The notes under the pieces are model-generated. The model worked only from the letters and a program-made list of their open reading frames with translations. It ran no database searches and was not told where the DNA came from. 64,000 bases of DNA from Bradyrhizobium sp. CB2312 (lineage in GTDB: Bacteria; Pseudomonadota; Alphaproteobacteria; Rhizobiales; Xanthobacteraceae): the NCBI RefSeq assembly GCF_029714425.1, contig NZ_CP121668.1:4981501-5045500 (forward strand). Reading direction: 5' to 3'. Position numbers and translations under genes: made by a program. Of the stretch, positions 52,463-61,824 are shown piece by piece. Each line of letters opens with the position of its first letter. Position 1 is the first letter of the stretch.

Positions 52463-53193
52463 TGCACCTCATCACCAGCCCCGAAGCCTGGGCCGCGCTG
52501 CTGACCTTGACTGCGCTCGAGATCGTGCTCGGCATCGACAACGTCATCTTCCTGTCGGTGATCGTCTCGCGCATCCCCGAGCCGCAGGCGCTCCGCGCCC
52601 GCCAGATCGGCCTCGCGCTGGCGCTGGTCTTCCGCATCATCCTGCTCAGCGTACTGGTCTGGCTGATCGGCCTGACCGCGCCGGTGTTCTCGCTCGCAGG
52701 TTACGAATTCTCCTGGCGCGACCTCATCCTGATCGGCGGCGGCCTGTTCCTGATTGCGAAAGCGACGCACGAGATCCACGCCGAGGTCGAAGCCGATGAC
52801 GGCGAGGGCGATCAAAAGTCGGTAGGCAGCGCTTTCTTCTGGGTGATCATCCAGATCATCGTCATCGACATCGTGTTCTCGCTGGACTCGATCATCACCG
52901 CGATCGGCATGGCGCAGGACATCGAGATCATGATCGCCGCCGTCGTGATCGCCTGCCTGATCATGTACATTTCGTCGGGGCCGGTGTCGCGATTCGTCGC
53001 GGAGCATCCGACCACCAAGATGCTGGCGCTGGCCTTCCTGGTGCTGATCGGCGTCGCGCTGGTCGCGGACGGATTCCATTTCCACATTCCGCGCGGCTAC
53101 ATCTATTTCGCAATAGCGTTCTCGGCGGCAGTGGAATTCTTCAACGTGCTGGCGAAGAGCAACCGCAGGAAGGCCGGCAAGCCGTCCGCCTAG
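52459..53193 (+). CDS. TerC family membrane protein
   Basis: 244 residues with seven membrane helices. Conserved acidic residues sit in TALEIVLGIDNVIFLSVIV and IDIVFSLDSIITAIGM, the TerC signature. The family exports metals such as manganese or is linked to tellurite resistance and protein export. It starts at ATG 52459, overlapping the pcs stop (ATGA), so it is coupled to lipid synthesis. ATG 52462 is an equally possible start. The substrate is unknown. Confidence 0.88.
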   Translation: MMHLITSPEAWAALLTLTALEIVLGIDNVIFLSVIVSRIPEPQALRARQIGLALALVFRIILLSVLVWLIGLTAPVFSLAGYEFSWRDLILIGGGLFLIAKATHEIHAEVEADDGEGDQKSVGSAFFWVIIQIIVIDIVFSLDSIITAIGMAQDIEIMIAAVVIACLIMYISSGPVSRFVAEHPTTKMLALAFLVLIGVALVADGFHFHIPRGYIYFAIAFSAAVEFFNVLAKSNRRKAGKPSA

Positions 53194-53268
53194 CCGCTTT
53201 GGCTAGCGTCGAGTTGACAAGGCGGGCGCGATGTCTTTCGCTGGCCTTGGAGAAGAGGAGGTCAGGTG

Positions 53269-54243
53269 ATGACCAAAGCCGTCCGTGTGCACAAGGTCGG
53301 AGGCCCCGAAGCTCTGGTCTATGAGAGCATCGACGTGCCGGCGCCCGGACCCGGCGAGGTGCGCATCCGCCAGCATGCGGTCGGGCTCAACTTCATCGAC
53401 GTCTATTACCGCACCGGCCTCTACAAGGCGCCGGGGCTGCCCTTCATCGCCGGCAACGAGGCCTCGGGCGAGGTCGTCGCGGTCGGGCCGGGCGTGACGC
53501 ATTTCCATCCCGGCGACCGCGTCGCCTATTACCACAATCTCGGCGCCTACACCGGCGAGCGCAACATCCCCTGGGAGAAGCTGGTCAAGCTGCCCGACCA
53601 CATCACCTACGAGCAGGGCGCCGTGCTGATGCTGAAGGGGCTCACGGTCTGGTACCTCCTGCACAAGACTTTTCGAGTCGAGCCGCATCATCGCGTGCTG
53701 ATCCATGCCGCCGCCGGCGGCATCGGCCTCTTGGCCTGCCAATGGGCGAGGGCGTTAGGGGCCCATGTCATCGGCACCGTCGGCTCGCGCGAGAAGGCCG
53801 AGCTTGCGGAGGCCAATGGCTGCGATCACGTCATCCTCTACAACGAGGAAGACTTCGTCGCGCGCGTGAAGCAGATCAGCCGCAACGAGGGCTGCGACGT
53901 CGTCTATGACGGCGTCGGCAAGGCGACCTTTCCGGGCTCGCTGTCCTGCCTGAAACCGCGCGGCATGTTCGTCTCCTTCGGCAATGCATCGGGCCCGGTG
54001 CCGCCATTCTCTATCGCCGAGCTCAACAATCACGGCTCGCTGTTTGCGACCAGGCCGAAGCTCAACGACTACGTCGGCACGCGCAAGGAATTGCTGGAAG
54101 GCGCCGACACGCTGTTCGCCGCCGTCATCAACGGCAAGCTGCACGTGCCGATCAACCACGCCTACGCACTCAAGGACGCTGCGAAGGCGCATATCGATCT
54201 CGAAAGCCGGAAGACCACCGGCGCGTCGATCTTGAAGCCGTAG
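53269..54243 (+). CDS. quinone oxidoreductase (zeta-crystallin type)
   Basis: A 324-residue NADPH-dependent medium-chain oxidoreductase without catalytic zinc: the N-terminal GroES-like fold is MTKAVRVHKVGGPEALVYESIDVP, the cofactor loop is IHAAAGGIGLLACQWARALGA, and the zinc cysteines are absent. It reduces quinones by one-electron transfer. AGGAG lies at 53256-53260, so the start is ATG 53269 rather than the GTG three bases earlier. Confidence 0.9.
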   Translation: MTKAVRVHKVGGPEALVYESIDVPAPGPGEVRIRQHAVGLNFIDVYYRTGLYKAPGLPFIAGNEASGEVVAVGPGVTHFHPGDRVAYYHNLGAYTGERNIPWEKLVKLPDHITYEQGAVLMLKGLTVWYLLHKTFRVEPHHRVLIHAAAGGIGLLACQWARALGAHVIGTVGSREKAELAEANGCDHVILYNEEDFVARVKQISRNEGCDVVYDGVGKATFPGSLSCLKPRGMFVSFGNASGPVPPFSIAELNNHGSLFATRPKLNDYVGTRKELLEGADTLFAAVINGKLHVPINHAYALKDAAKAHIDLESRKTTGASILKP

Positions 54244-54299
54244 CACGCTACCTGCGAGCGCCGCTTGCTTGTCGTGCTGAAACGATGCTACTTTCATCG

Positions 54300-54498
54300 G
54301 CAGAGGTGTCCGCAGTGAAGTCTGCCAACGCACGGGTTTTGAATCGAATGCCCCGGCCCGACCGCAAGGAGGTTTGCCGGAGGGGATAGCGCGCTTGGCG
54401 CGTCGAATGTGAGCTGAATCCAGCCCTTCCGGTCCATGCGGGAGGGCTTTTTCGTTTCATCGGATTCAGCGCCACTTCAACGCGAAAGAGCGCTTCCC
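54300..54498 (+). promoter_or_regulatory. structured leader of the metG-type gene with internal terminator
   Basis: An inferred promoter (TTGCTT at about 54268, TACTTT 18 bases later) opens a ~200-base leader. Near its end, an intrinsic-terminator hairpin (54422-54431 with 54439-54448, ten pairs, then four T) is enclosed by a perfect 9-bp outer stem (GCTGAATCC 54413-54421 with GGATTCAGC 54462-54470). The synthetase ATG is at 54499. A terminator inside a synthetase leader suggests attenuation or a riboswitch, with unknown signal. Confidence 0.5.
54422..54452 (+). terminator. rho-independent terminator within the leader
   Basis: AGCCCTTCCG pairs with CGGGAGGGCT over ten base pairs (one G-U) with a GTCCATG loop and a following T-run. 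It could also end the quinone oxidoreductase transcript, 180 bases after that stop. Confidence 0.75.
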
Positions 54499-56181
54499 AT
54501 GACCAAGATTCTCATCACCAGTGCGTTGCCTTACGTCAACGGCATCAAACATCTCGGCAATCTCATCGGCTCACTGCTTCCTGCCGACGTGCATGCGCGG
54601 TTCAGGCGACAAATCGGCGACGAGGTTCTCTTCATCTGTGCGACCGACGAGCACGGGACGCCGGCTGAGCTCGCCGCGCTCAAAGCAGGTGAGGAGGTCG
54701 GCGAACTCTGCGCCCGGCAGCACGCGATTCAGGCCGACATCTATCGCCGCTTCGGCCTTTCGTTCGATCATTTCGGCCGGACCTCATCGCCGGAAAATGC
54801 GGCGCTGACCCAACACTTCTATCGCCGGCTCGATGCCGGCGGGTTGATTGATGAACGCGAATTGCGACAGGTCTGGTCGCCGGTCGATCAGCGATTTCTT
54901 GCCGACCGCTATGTGCTGGGGACCTGCCCGCATTGCGGGCACCGTGAGGCGAGGGGCGATCAATGCGACGGCTGCGGCGCGCTACTCGATCCCGACGAAT
55001 TGGTTGCGCCGCGCTCGGCGCTGTCTGGCGATACGGCGCTCGAGATCCGTCCGACGCGACATCTGTTCCTGCGTCAGTCTCGTCTGGTCGAAACGCTGCG
55101 GAGCTGGATCGACCAACGCTCCGGCTGGCCACCCTTCGTGGTATCGACGGCGAAAAGCTGGCTGACGGCAGAGCTCAGGGATCGCTGCATTACCCGCGAT
55201 TTGACCTGGGGCATTCCGGTTCCGCGCGCGGGCTTCGAGACCAAGGTGTTTTACGTCTGGTTCGATGCGCCGATCGGCTACATCGCCGCCACGCAGGAAT
55301 GGGCGGCGGCCGCGCCCGGCCGTGATTGGCAACGCTGGTGGTGGCAGGCCGACGACGTCAGATACATCCAGTTCCTCGGCAAGGATAACGTGCCGTTCCA
55401 TGCCGTCAGCTTTCCGGCGACGCTGCTTGGATCGGGCGAATCCTGGAAGACTGTGGACGTCATCAAGGGCTTCCACTGGCTCACTTACGAAGGCGGCAAG
55501 TTCTCGACCAGCGCCCAGCGTGGCGTTTTTACCGACGCAGCTTTGGAAGAACTGCCGGCCGACCTTTGGCGATGGTGGCTGATCGCCAACGCGCCGGAGA
55601 GCGCAGACACCGATTTTTCCGTGCTGCGCTTCGTTGCCGACGTGAACAAGGACCTCGCCGACGTCTTCGGCAATCTCGCCAACCGGATCATCAGCTTTGC
55701 GCATGCCGTTTTCGACGGCCGTATTCCCGAGGGCGGCGAGCCTTCGGATCTGGAGCTTGAGCTGGGAGCCGAGCTCCACAAGCGCATCGTCTCGCTGCGT
55801 CGCGATCACGAAGACCTGGAATTTCGTGCTGCCGCTGCAGAAACGCGGGCGATCTGGAGTGCGGCGAACGCCTATCTTCAGCAGGCAGCGCCCTGGACTG
55901 CAATCAAATCCGACCGTGTCAGGGCCGCGGTTGCAACACGCACCGGCCTGAACCTCGTGCGTCTGTCGGCGGTGCTTGCATGGAGCATCATCCCTGAACT
56001 GTCGGGGAAGGTCTTGGATGCCTTCGGCGTTGATGGCGTCGTCCCGGATTGGCCAACGAAGCCGTGTCTCGAATTGCTCGATAGCCATGCCGGCAGTCCG
56101 GTCGCGAAGCTTGCCCCGATCGTCACAAAGATTGACCCCGACAGGGCCGCGCATCTCGCGAAACGTTTTGGCGCTGCGTGA
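54499..56181 (+). CDS. methionyl-tRNA synthetase (probable second copy)
   Basis: A 560-residue class I synthetase. The HIGH motif is replaced by HLGN (residues ~19-22) and KMSKS by KFSTS near residue 335. Both are known variants in the MetRS family. A zinc knuckle CPHCGHREARGDQCDGCG lies near residues 143-160. The Met pocket and the anticodon-binding C-domain (helical, VNKDLADVFGNLANRI) are present. There is no C-terminal dimer or tRNA-binding domain, so this is a short form. It is probably a second enzyme alongside a housekeeping MetG. A structured leader precedes it. Confidence 0.85.
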   Translation: MTKILITSALPYVNGIKHLGNLIGSLLPADVHARFRRQIGDEVLFICATDEHGTPAELAALKAGEEVGELCARQHAIQADIYRRFGLSFDHFGRTSSPENAALTQHFYRRLDAGGLIDERELRQVWSPVDQRFLADRYVLGTCPHCGHREARGDQCDGCGALLDPDELVAPRSALSGDTALEIRPTRHLFLRQSRLVETLRSWIDQRSGWPPFVVSTAKSWLTAELRDRCITRDLTWGIPVPRAGFETKVFYVWFDAPIGYIAATQEWAAAAPGRDWQRWWWQADDVRYIQFLGKDNVPFHAVSFPATLLGSGESWKTVDVIKGFHWLTYEGGKFSTSAQRGVFTDAALEELPADLWRWWLIANAPESADTDFSVLRFVADVNKDLADVFGNLANRIISFAHAVFDGRIPEGGEPSDLELELGAELHKRIVSLRRDHEDLEFRAAAAETRAIWSAANAYLQQAAPWTAIKSDRVRAAVATRTGLNLVRLSAVLAWSIIPELSGKVLDAFGVDGVVPDWPTKPCLELLDSHAGSPVAKLAPIVTKIDPDRAAHLAKRFGAA

Positions 56182-56229
56182 ACCGTGGCGGCATGGCGGA
56201 GGGAAGTTCCACCATGCCGATCGCGAAGC

Positions 56230-57420
<1,191 letters not shown>

Positions 57421-57455
57421 ATCGAACTCCTCTGGAGGCGGTGAAAAAGAGGCGC

Positions 57456-57492
57456 AAAAAGCAGAAAGGCCGCACCTTGCGGGTGCGGCCTT
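57456..57492 (-). terminator. attenuator terminator in front of the argD-type gene
   Basis: On the minus strand, AAGGCCGCACC (57492-57482) pairs with GGTGCGGCCTT (57476-57466) over eleven base pairs with a CGCAA loop, followed by TCTGCTTTTT. It ends 36 bases before the argD start. Confidence 0.85.
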
Positions 57493-57518
57493 CGAAAACT
57501 CGGCTGAATTTTAGTGGT

Positions 57519-57611
57519 TCAGCGGCGTCGTCGGACAAGGCGCACCCTCTCATCGTCGCGGAAGCGACGACGGAGCATTTCGGTGCGCTGACGGGTCCGA
57601 GCGTTGATCAT
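57519..57611 (-). CDS. arginine-rich leader peptide (attenuator)
   Basis: A 30-residue peptide, MINARTRQRTEM..., with 13 arginines, including RRRFR at residues 14-18 and RRRR just before the stop. It lies in the leader of the argD-type gene. A TTGACA box at 57649-57644, with a -10-like sequence around 57625-57620, puts the transcription start at or next to the ATG, so the peptide is nearly leaderless, as in rhizobial trpL. Its message can pair with downstream RNA in alternative ways (see the attenuator). No homology to a known protein is expected. Confidence 0.8.
   Translation of the reverse strand: MINARTRQRTEMLRRRFRDDERVRLVRRRR
57540..57588 (-). promoter_or_regulatory. attenuator segments 1 and 2 (pre-emptor and antiterminator)
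   Basis: Segment 1, GCGCACC (57588-57582), pairs perfectly with segment 2, GGTGCGC (57546-57540). The stem TCGTCGC/GCGACGA (57570-57564/57559-57553) nests inside. Segment 2 as GGGTGCG (57547-57541) can instead pair with CGCACCC (57487-57481) in the terminator's left arm, which would prevent termination. Confidence 0.75.
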
Positions 57612-57643
57612 GGGGCGCGTCCGTACTGCCGAATGGCAGGGCT

Positions 57644-57649
57644 TGTCAA
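57644..57649 (-). promoter_or_regulatory. -35 element of the argD attenuator promoter
   Basis: A perfect TTGACA read on the minus strand. The -10 region (GTACGGA, 17-18 bases downstream) is only a partial match. Confidence 0.6.
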
Positions 57650-57687
57650 GCGGCTCGTTTGCGCGATGCACGCCGAGCGTGCACCGA

Positions 57688-58329
57688 TCAGGCCGAATGC
57701 GCCGCTTCCTCGCCGTCCTCGTCGCCCCAGTCCGCATCCGCAATCGAGGTGTCGATCAGCTCGCCGCGCATCAGCTTGAGCGGCGATGACCAGTACAGCG
57801 CGATGTTGTGGAAGGGATCGGTCAGCACCTTGAACACCCAGACCAGGCCGGTCGCGCCGTCGCGCGTTGCGAACAGCTGGAGCATGCGGGCAAGTCCGCC
57901 ACTGACGCCGATCGCAAGCCAGAGCGCGCCGACATGGCGGATGAAGTCGATGCGGCCGGCGGGAGGATCGAACAGCCCGAACAGCGTCGGATAGGCATAA
58001 AGCGCGATCGGCGCGCTGCCCCAGACCAGCAGCAGGATGATCTTGCGGCTCTGGTTGTAGCCGACCTTGACCGCTTCCTTGTATTCGTTGCTGACATCGT
58101 TGACGGCGTCGTAGCAGTTCGGCTCGAAGAAGAAATGCCCGGTCTGCCGCGTCAGCATCGCGAGCCAGCCGACCAGTCCCGCGAGCGCGGGGTCCTTGAA
58201 AAGCAGCGCGTAGCATCCGAGGAAGATGGTCGCGCTGACGAGGTGCAGTGTCTGGTTAACGGTGCTCTGGTGGTAGAATCGGTAATCGTCGAAGCGCTGC
58301 GTGCGCAGCATGTGTGAGAGGCGGCTCAT
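57688..58329 (-). CDS. polytopic membrane protein of unknown function
   Basis: 213 residues from ATG 58329. Four to five hydrophobic segments are seen (LHLVSATIFLGCYALLF, LAGLVGWLAMLTRQTGHFFF, KIILLLVWGSAPIALYAYPTLFGLF, FIRHVGALWLAIGVSGGLARML), plus a conserved-looking TGHFFFEPNCYDAVNDVSNEYKEAVKVGYN loop. This resembles a Mpo1/DUF962-like fold that binds fatty-acid-derived substrates, but the match is loose. The acidic tail is cytosolic. It lies upstream of the argD attenuator on the same strand. Confidence 0.7.
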   Translation of the reverse strand: MSRLSHMLRTQRFDDYRFYHQSTVNQTLHLVSATIFLGCYALLFKDPALAGLVGWLAMLTRQTGHFFFEPNCYDAVNDVSNEYKEAVKVGYNQSRKIILLLVWGSAPIALYAYPTLFGLFDPPAGRIDFIRHVGALWLAIGVSGGLARMLQLFATRDGATGLVWVFKVLTDPFHNIALYWSSPLKLMRGELIDTSIADADWGDEDGEEAAHSA

Positions 58330-58450
58330 CAAAGATCCTCGCTCGCGTTGAAAGCGCGGGCAGAGTTAGGACGAGTCGGTGACCTCTGCGTGAATGCATT
58401 ATAGTGTCACATCGCACGCGAGTGCCGCCCGGCATGCTTGCGGTAGAGGG

Positions 58451-59599
58451 TTACTTGACGCCGTAACGGACGAACGCATCGGCGATGTCGGCATTGATCG
58501 CCTTGGCTGCCGCGATGTCGCGCTCCGCACCCTCGTTGTCGCCCTTCATGCGCTTCGCGAGTCCGCGGCCGTAGAGCGAGCTGTCGTAGGCAGGCTTGGT
58601 GCTCAGCGCCGCGTCGTAGTCCGCGATCGCCGCGTCGAGATTGCCGAGCTTGAGATAGGTGAGGGCGCGGCTGTCGAGCGTATCAGGGTCGTTCGGCCGC
58701 ATCCGCAGCGACTGCTCGCAATCCGCCAGCGCCTCCTGCAACCGGCCGAGGATCGCGCGGGTCATGCAGCGGTCGTTGAACACGGCGGAATAGCTCGCGT
58801 TCGCCTTGATGGCGCGGTCGTAGTCCTCCAGCGCCCGCGCATAGTCGTGCCCTTCGAAATACATGTTCGCGCGCGCATAGTAATCGAGGTCGTTATTCGG
58901 AGAGAGTTGCAGCGACCTGTCGAAATCGGCCAGCGCGCGGGCGCGGTCGCCGCGGTCACGATAGACGCGCGCGCGGTTGCCATAGGCCGGGCCATAATTC
59001 GGATCGAGCTGGATCGATCTGTCTAAATCGGCCAGCGCGCGATCGGCCTCGTCGTGCTCACGCAAGGCGGTACCGCGGTTGTAATAGGCGAGTGCGAATT
59101 TCGGATCGAGCTTGATCGCCTGATTGTAGTCGGCGAGTGCATGCTCGTAGTCGTCCTTGCCGCTATAGGAATTGCCGCGGTTGTTGTAATAGAGGGCGTC
59201 ATTGGGGGCGAGCCGGATCGCGCTGGTATAGTCGGCGATGGCGTGGTCGCGATCGCCGAGATCGTCATAGGCGATGCCGCGATTGTACCAGGCGATGGCG
59301 TCCTTCGGATCGAGATCGATGGCGCGATTGAGGTCGGCCACGGCCCGCTCGGCCTCGCCCTTGCGGCGGAACGTCTCGCCGCGGTTGGCCAGCGCCCGTG
59401 CATGGGAAGGGTTGGTTTTCAGCACAGCCGTGCAGCCGGCGAGGCGCTCGTCGTCGCTGACCTGGTCGGTGCCGAAGCACCATTGCCGGGCCTGCGCGGG
59501 CGATGGGGATTGTGCGGCGACCGGAAGCGCAAGCAGGATCAATGCGGTGCTGATCGCGCACAGCGCGGTCGAGGTAGCGGTCTTGGGGTTGCATGTCAT
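58451..59599 (-). CDS. secreted tetratricopeptide-repeat protein
   Basis: 382 residues with a signal peptide (ISTALILLALPVAAQS). About nine consecutive 34-residue TPR units follow (typical unit: DPKDAIAWYNRGIAYDDLGDRDHAIADYTSAIRL), filling nearly the whole protein. It is a periplasmic protein-interaction scaffold by inference. I chose ATG 59599 (MTCNPK), because the in-frame upstream 36 codons are not signal-like. The partner is unknown. Confidence 0.85.
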   Translation of the reverse strand: MTCNPKTATSTALCAISTALILLALPVAAQSPSPAQARQWCFGTDQVSDDERLAGCTAVLKTNPSHARALANRGETFRRKGEAERAVADLNRAIDLDPKDAIAWYNRGIAYDDLGDRDHAIADYTSAIRLAPNDALYYNNRGNSYSGKDDYEHALADYNQAIKLDPKFALAYYNRGTALREHDEADRALADLDRSIQLDPNYGPAYGNRARVYRDRGDRARALADFDRSLQLSPNNDLDYYARANMYFEGHDYARALEDYDRAIKANASYSAVFNDRCMTRAILGRLQEALADCEQSLRMRPNDPDTLDSRALTYLKLGNLDAAIADYDAALSTKPAYDSSLYGRGLAKRMKGDNEGAERDIAAAKAINADIADAFVRYGVK

Positions 59600-59724
59600 T
59601 TGATTGCCGGGCAGAAACAAAGGAGCCTCTAGCGCGTTTGTGATCGAGGGACGCGAATTGGTTCGAACCGGACGTGCGCCGGAACCGACCAAGAGGGGCG
59701 GGACCAACCAGACAGTTTTCAGCC

Positions 59725-60672
59725 TTGTCCGACACGCTTTACCCGATCGACCTCGACAGCATTCGCGGCGCGTTTCCGCCGGGCATCGACGCGTTACCGC
59801 TGCTGGTCGAGTTCGCCGGCTGGCTGCAGGGGCGTCCCTGGGGCAGCGTCGGCTGCTTCTCCTTGCAAGGCCAGTTCTCCGATCATGCGCCCATCATCGA
59901 CGGCAGTCCCTTGCGCGACAGGTTCTCGCTGTTCATGCGGCTGCCGGACGGCTCGGCCGTCGGCGGCTGGTATGGCGCGGGCCTCGACCGGGACAACCCG
60001 CCGATCGTGGGGCTGGGATCGGAGGGCGATTACGAGCTGCTGGCGCCGAGCCTCGATGCCCTGCTGGCAAAGCTGACGTCGCAGCAGTTCGACAAGGCCT
60101 GGAGCGATCTTCTGCCGCGCGACGAGGTCGAGTCCCAGACGGTCGAGCTTGCGCGCTGGCTCGCCGAGCGGCCGGTTGGCGAGCCTGTGGCGACCGAGGA
60201 TGGGCCTGCCGAATTGCCCGACTTCCGCGGCTTCGTCGAAAAATGGAGCCGCGACCGCGAGGACTTTTGGGCCAATCACCGCCTGATGGCCGAACTCGGC
60301 TGGCGGCTCGCTGCGCATCTGCCGAAGGGCAAGAAGCCCTGGGACAAGACCCATTTCGAGGTCGCGATCGTCGGCAAGCAGTATGAGGCGCGCGTGCTGT
60401 CGCGCGGGCCGCAGCCGTTCGAGGAGGCCGCCTCGATCGAATCCCTGCTGCGCGATTTGCGCGAGGAGATGCGCCGCGCCCAGCCCGAGCTTGGGCTGTG
60501 GTACGCGATGAAGTTCGGCCTCTATGCCGACGGCCGCGTCATGCCGAATTTCGAATACGACGTGCGGCCGACGATAGATGGCGAGCCAGCGCTGCTATCC
60601 GAGGCGAAGGCCGACCTCACCCGCGCCCCGCGCCCGGAGCGCTGGGTGCCGAAATGGCTGGCGGCATCCTGA
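59725..60672 (+). CDS. SUKH/YezG-like immunity-type protein (tentative)
   Basis: 315 residues, cytosolic. The N-terminal part (FAGWLQGRPWGSVGCFSLQGQ, FSLFMRLPDGSAVGGWYG, PPIVGLGSEGDYELLA) recalls SMI1/KNR4 (SUKH) domains, which act as toxin immunity or regulatory proteins. The C-terminal part (LWYAMKFGLYADGRVMPNFEYDVRP) has the beta-hairpin character of YezG/DUF600 immunity domains. No toxin gene is next to it. The start is uncertain: TTG 59725 (SDTLYPID) or ATG 59674. Confidence 0.6.
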   Translation: MSDTLYPIDLDSIRGAFPPGIDALPLLVEFAGWLQGRPWGSVGCFSLQGQFSDHAPIIDGSPLRDRFSLFMRLPDGSAVGGWYGAGLDRDNPPIVGLGSEGDYELLAPSLDALLAKLTSQQFDKAWSDLLPRDEVESQTVELARWLAERPVGEPVATEDGPAELPDFRGFVEKWSRDREDFWANHRLMAELGWRLAAHLPKGKKPWDKTHFEVAIVGKQYEARVLSRGPQPFEEAASIESLLRDLREEMRRAQPELGLWYAMKFGLYADGRVMPNFEYDVRPTIDGEPALLSEAKADLTRAPRPERWVPKWLAAS

Positions 60673-60768
60673 AGCTCGGAATCCCGCGACGCTGCCGCCC
60701 AGCCGTCGCGCCGAAATGCTCTGCTGTCGTGCCATCTTGACCTCGCGGAAACGGCACCTTCGATCCCC

Positions 60769-60800
60769 CTTGACTTAGAGTGCGCTCGAAGGGGTATCTG
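60769..60800 (+). promoter_or_regulatory. MerR-type promoter/operator
   Basis: CTTGACTTAGAGTGCGCTCGAAG is a dyad (CTTAGAG...CTCGAAG) between a -35 TTGACT and -10 TATCTG with a 19-base spacer. That is the over-long spacing that MerR activators correct. It lies 30 bases before the MerR gene. Confidence 0.75.
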
Positions 60801-60829
60801 TACGTGCGTCAGTACGAGAACGGGCACAC

Positions 60830-61261
60830 ATGAAGATCGGCGACCTCGCAAAACGAACCGGCTTGTCGACCCACACGTTGCGTTATTATGAGCGCATCGG
60901 GCTGCTGCCATACGCAGACCGGGATCGTTCCGGCCAGCGTGACTTTGACGCATCGATCCTGACATGGATCGAATTCCTCGGCCGGCTCAAAACCACGGGA
61001 ATGCCGATCCGGGACATGTTGCGTTATGCGGCGCTTCGTGATGAAGGCGAAGCCACCGGGCCAGCCCGGCGGCAGCTGCTGGAAATCCACCGGGAACAGG
61101 TTCGCACGCAGATAGCTGAACTCCAGGAATGCTTGCTCGTCCTTGATACCAAGATCGCCGGCTATGTCGGCGACGAACAGAGGACGAAGGAAAATGACGC
61201 ACGCCCAAATACACGCCGAAAGCCGCTTCGATCGCGGCCAGCGGGCCCTGTCGCGCATTGA
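60830..61261 (+). CDS. MerR family transcriptional regulator
   Basis: 143 residues. The N-terminal winged helix MKIGDLAKRTGLSTHTLRYYERIGLLPY is the MerR signature. A coiled dimer helix follows (LLEIHREQVRTQIAELQECLLVLDTKIAGYVG). No Cys metal site is seen near the C-terminus, so it probably senses an organic or redox signal. Its own operator lies just upstream. The last ~20 residues overlap the next gene and look like a run-on, so an earlier functional end is possible. Confidence 0.88.
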   Translation: MKIGDLAKRTGLSTHTLRYYERIGLLPYADRDRSGQRDFDASILTWIEFLGRLKTTGMPIRDMLRYAALRDEGEATGPARRQLLEIHREQVRTQIAELQECLLVLDTKIAGYVGDEQRTKENDARPNTRRKPLRSRPAGPVAH

Positions 61262-61613
61262 CGGCAGAGCCGGCGAAAAGGTCGTCGCCTCGCTCGCCGA
61301 CATCGCTCCGGATTTCGCACGATACGTGATCGAGTTTCCCTTCGGCGACATTTACAGCCGCCCGGACCTTGGCCTCCGCGATCGAGAGATCGCAACGATC
61401 GCCGCGCTGACGGCGCTCGGAAATGCCGCGCCTCAGCTCAAAGTGCATATCGAGGCGGGTCTGAACGTCGGGCTGTCTCGCGACGAGATCGTGGAGATCA
61501 TCATGCAGATGGCCGTCTATGCGGGCTTTCCGGCGGCGGTGAACGGGCTGTTTGCAGCCAAGGAGGTGTTTTCCGCGCATGACGGACGCCAGGCGTCGGG
61601 AGAAGCGACGTGA
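61194..61613 (+). CDS. carboxymuconolactone decarboxylase family protein
   Basis: A 139-residue CMD-fold protein. The core helices read LGLRDREIATIAALTALGNAAPQLKVHIEAGLNVGLSRDEIVEIIMQMAVYAGFPAAVNGLFAAKEVF. It lacks the CxxC of AhpD, so it is of the decarboxylase type rather than peroxidase. It overlaps the MerR gene by 68 bases, and the pair recurs widely, with MerR activating the enzyme gene. Substrate unknown. The start is ATG 61194. Confidence 0.87.
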   Translation: MTHAQIHAESRFDRGQRALSRIDGRAGEKVVASLADIAPDFARYVIEFPFGDIYSRPDLGLRDREIATIAALTALGNAAPQLKVHIEAGLNVGLSRDEIVEIIMQMAVYAGFPAAVNGLFAAKEVFSAHDGRQASGEAT

Positions 61614-61677
61614 TGAACTTGTGTGACGGAGCTGTAGCTTAGCGACACGCCATCGCATGCGAACATTCACACGAGGT

Positions 61678-61802
61678 CGTCATGCCCGGGCTTGTCCCGC
61701 CTGCGCGGCCGAAGCTGCTTCGGCGAGGCGAAGGCCCGGGCATCCACGTACTTCGCACTGTGCGTCAAGGCGTGGATGGCCGGGACAAGCCCGGCCATGA
61801 CG
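61678..61802. repeat. palindromic intergenic repeat (REP-like)
   Basis: CGTCATGCCCGGGCTTGTCCCG ... CGGGACAAGCCCGGCCATGACG, with inner GCATCCACG...CGTGGATG arms, is a 125-base imperfect palindrome between the CMD gene and rimO. Confidence 0.85.
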
Positions 61803-61824
61803 CTGTGGAAACATCTGCGCGCCG

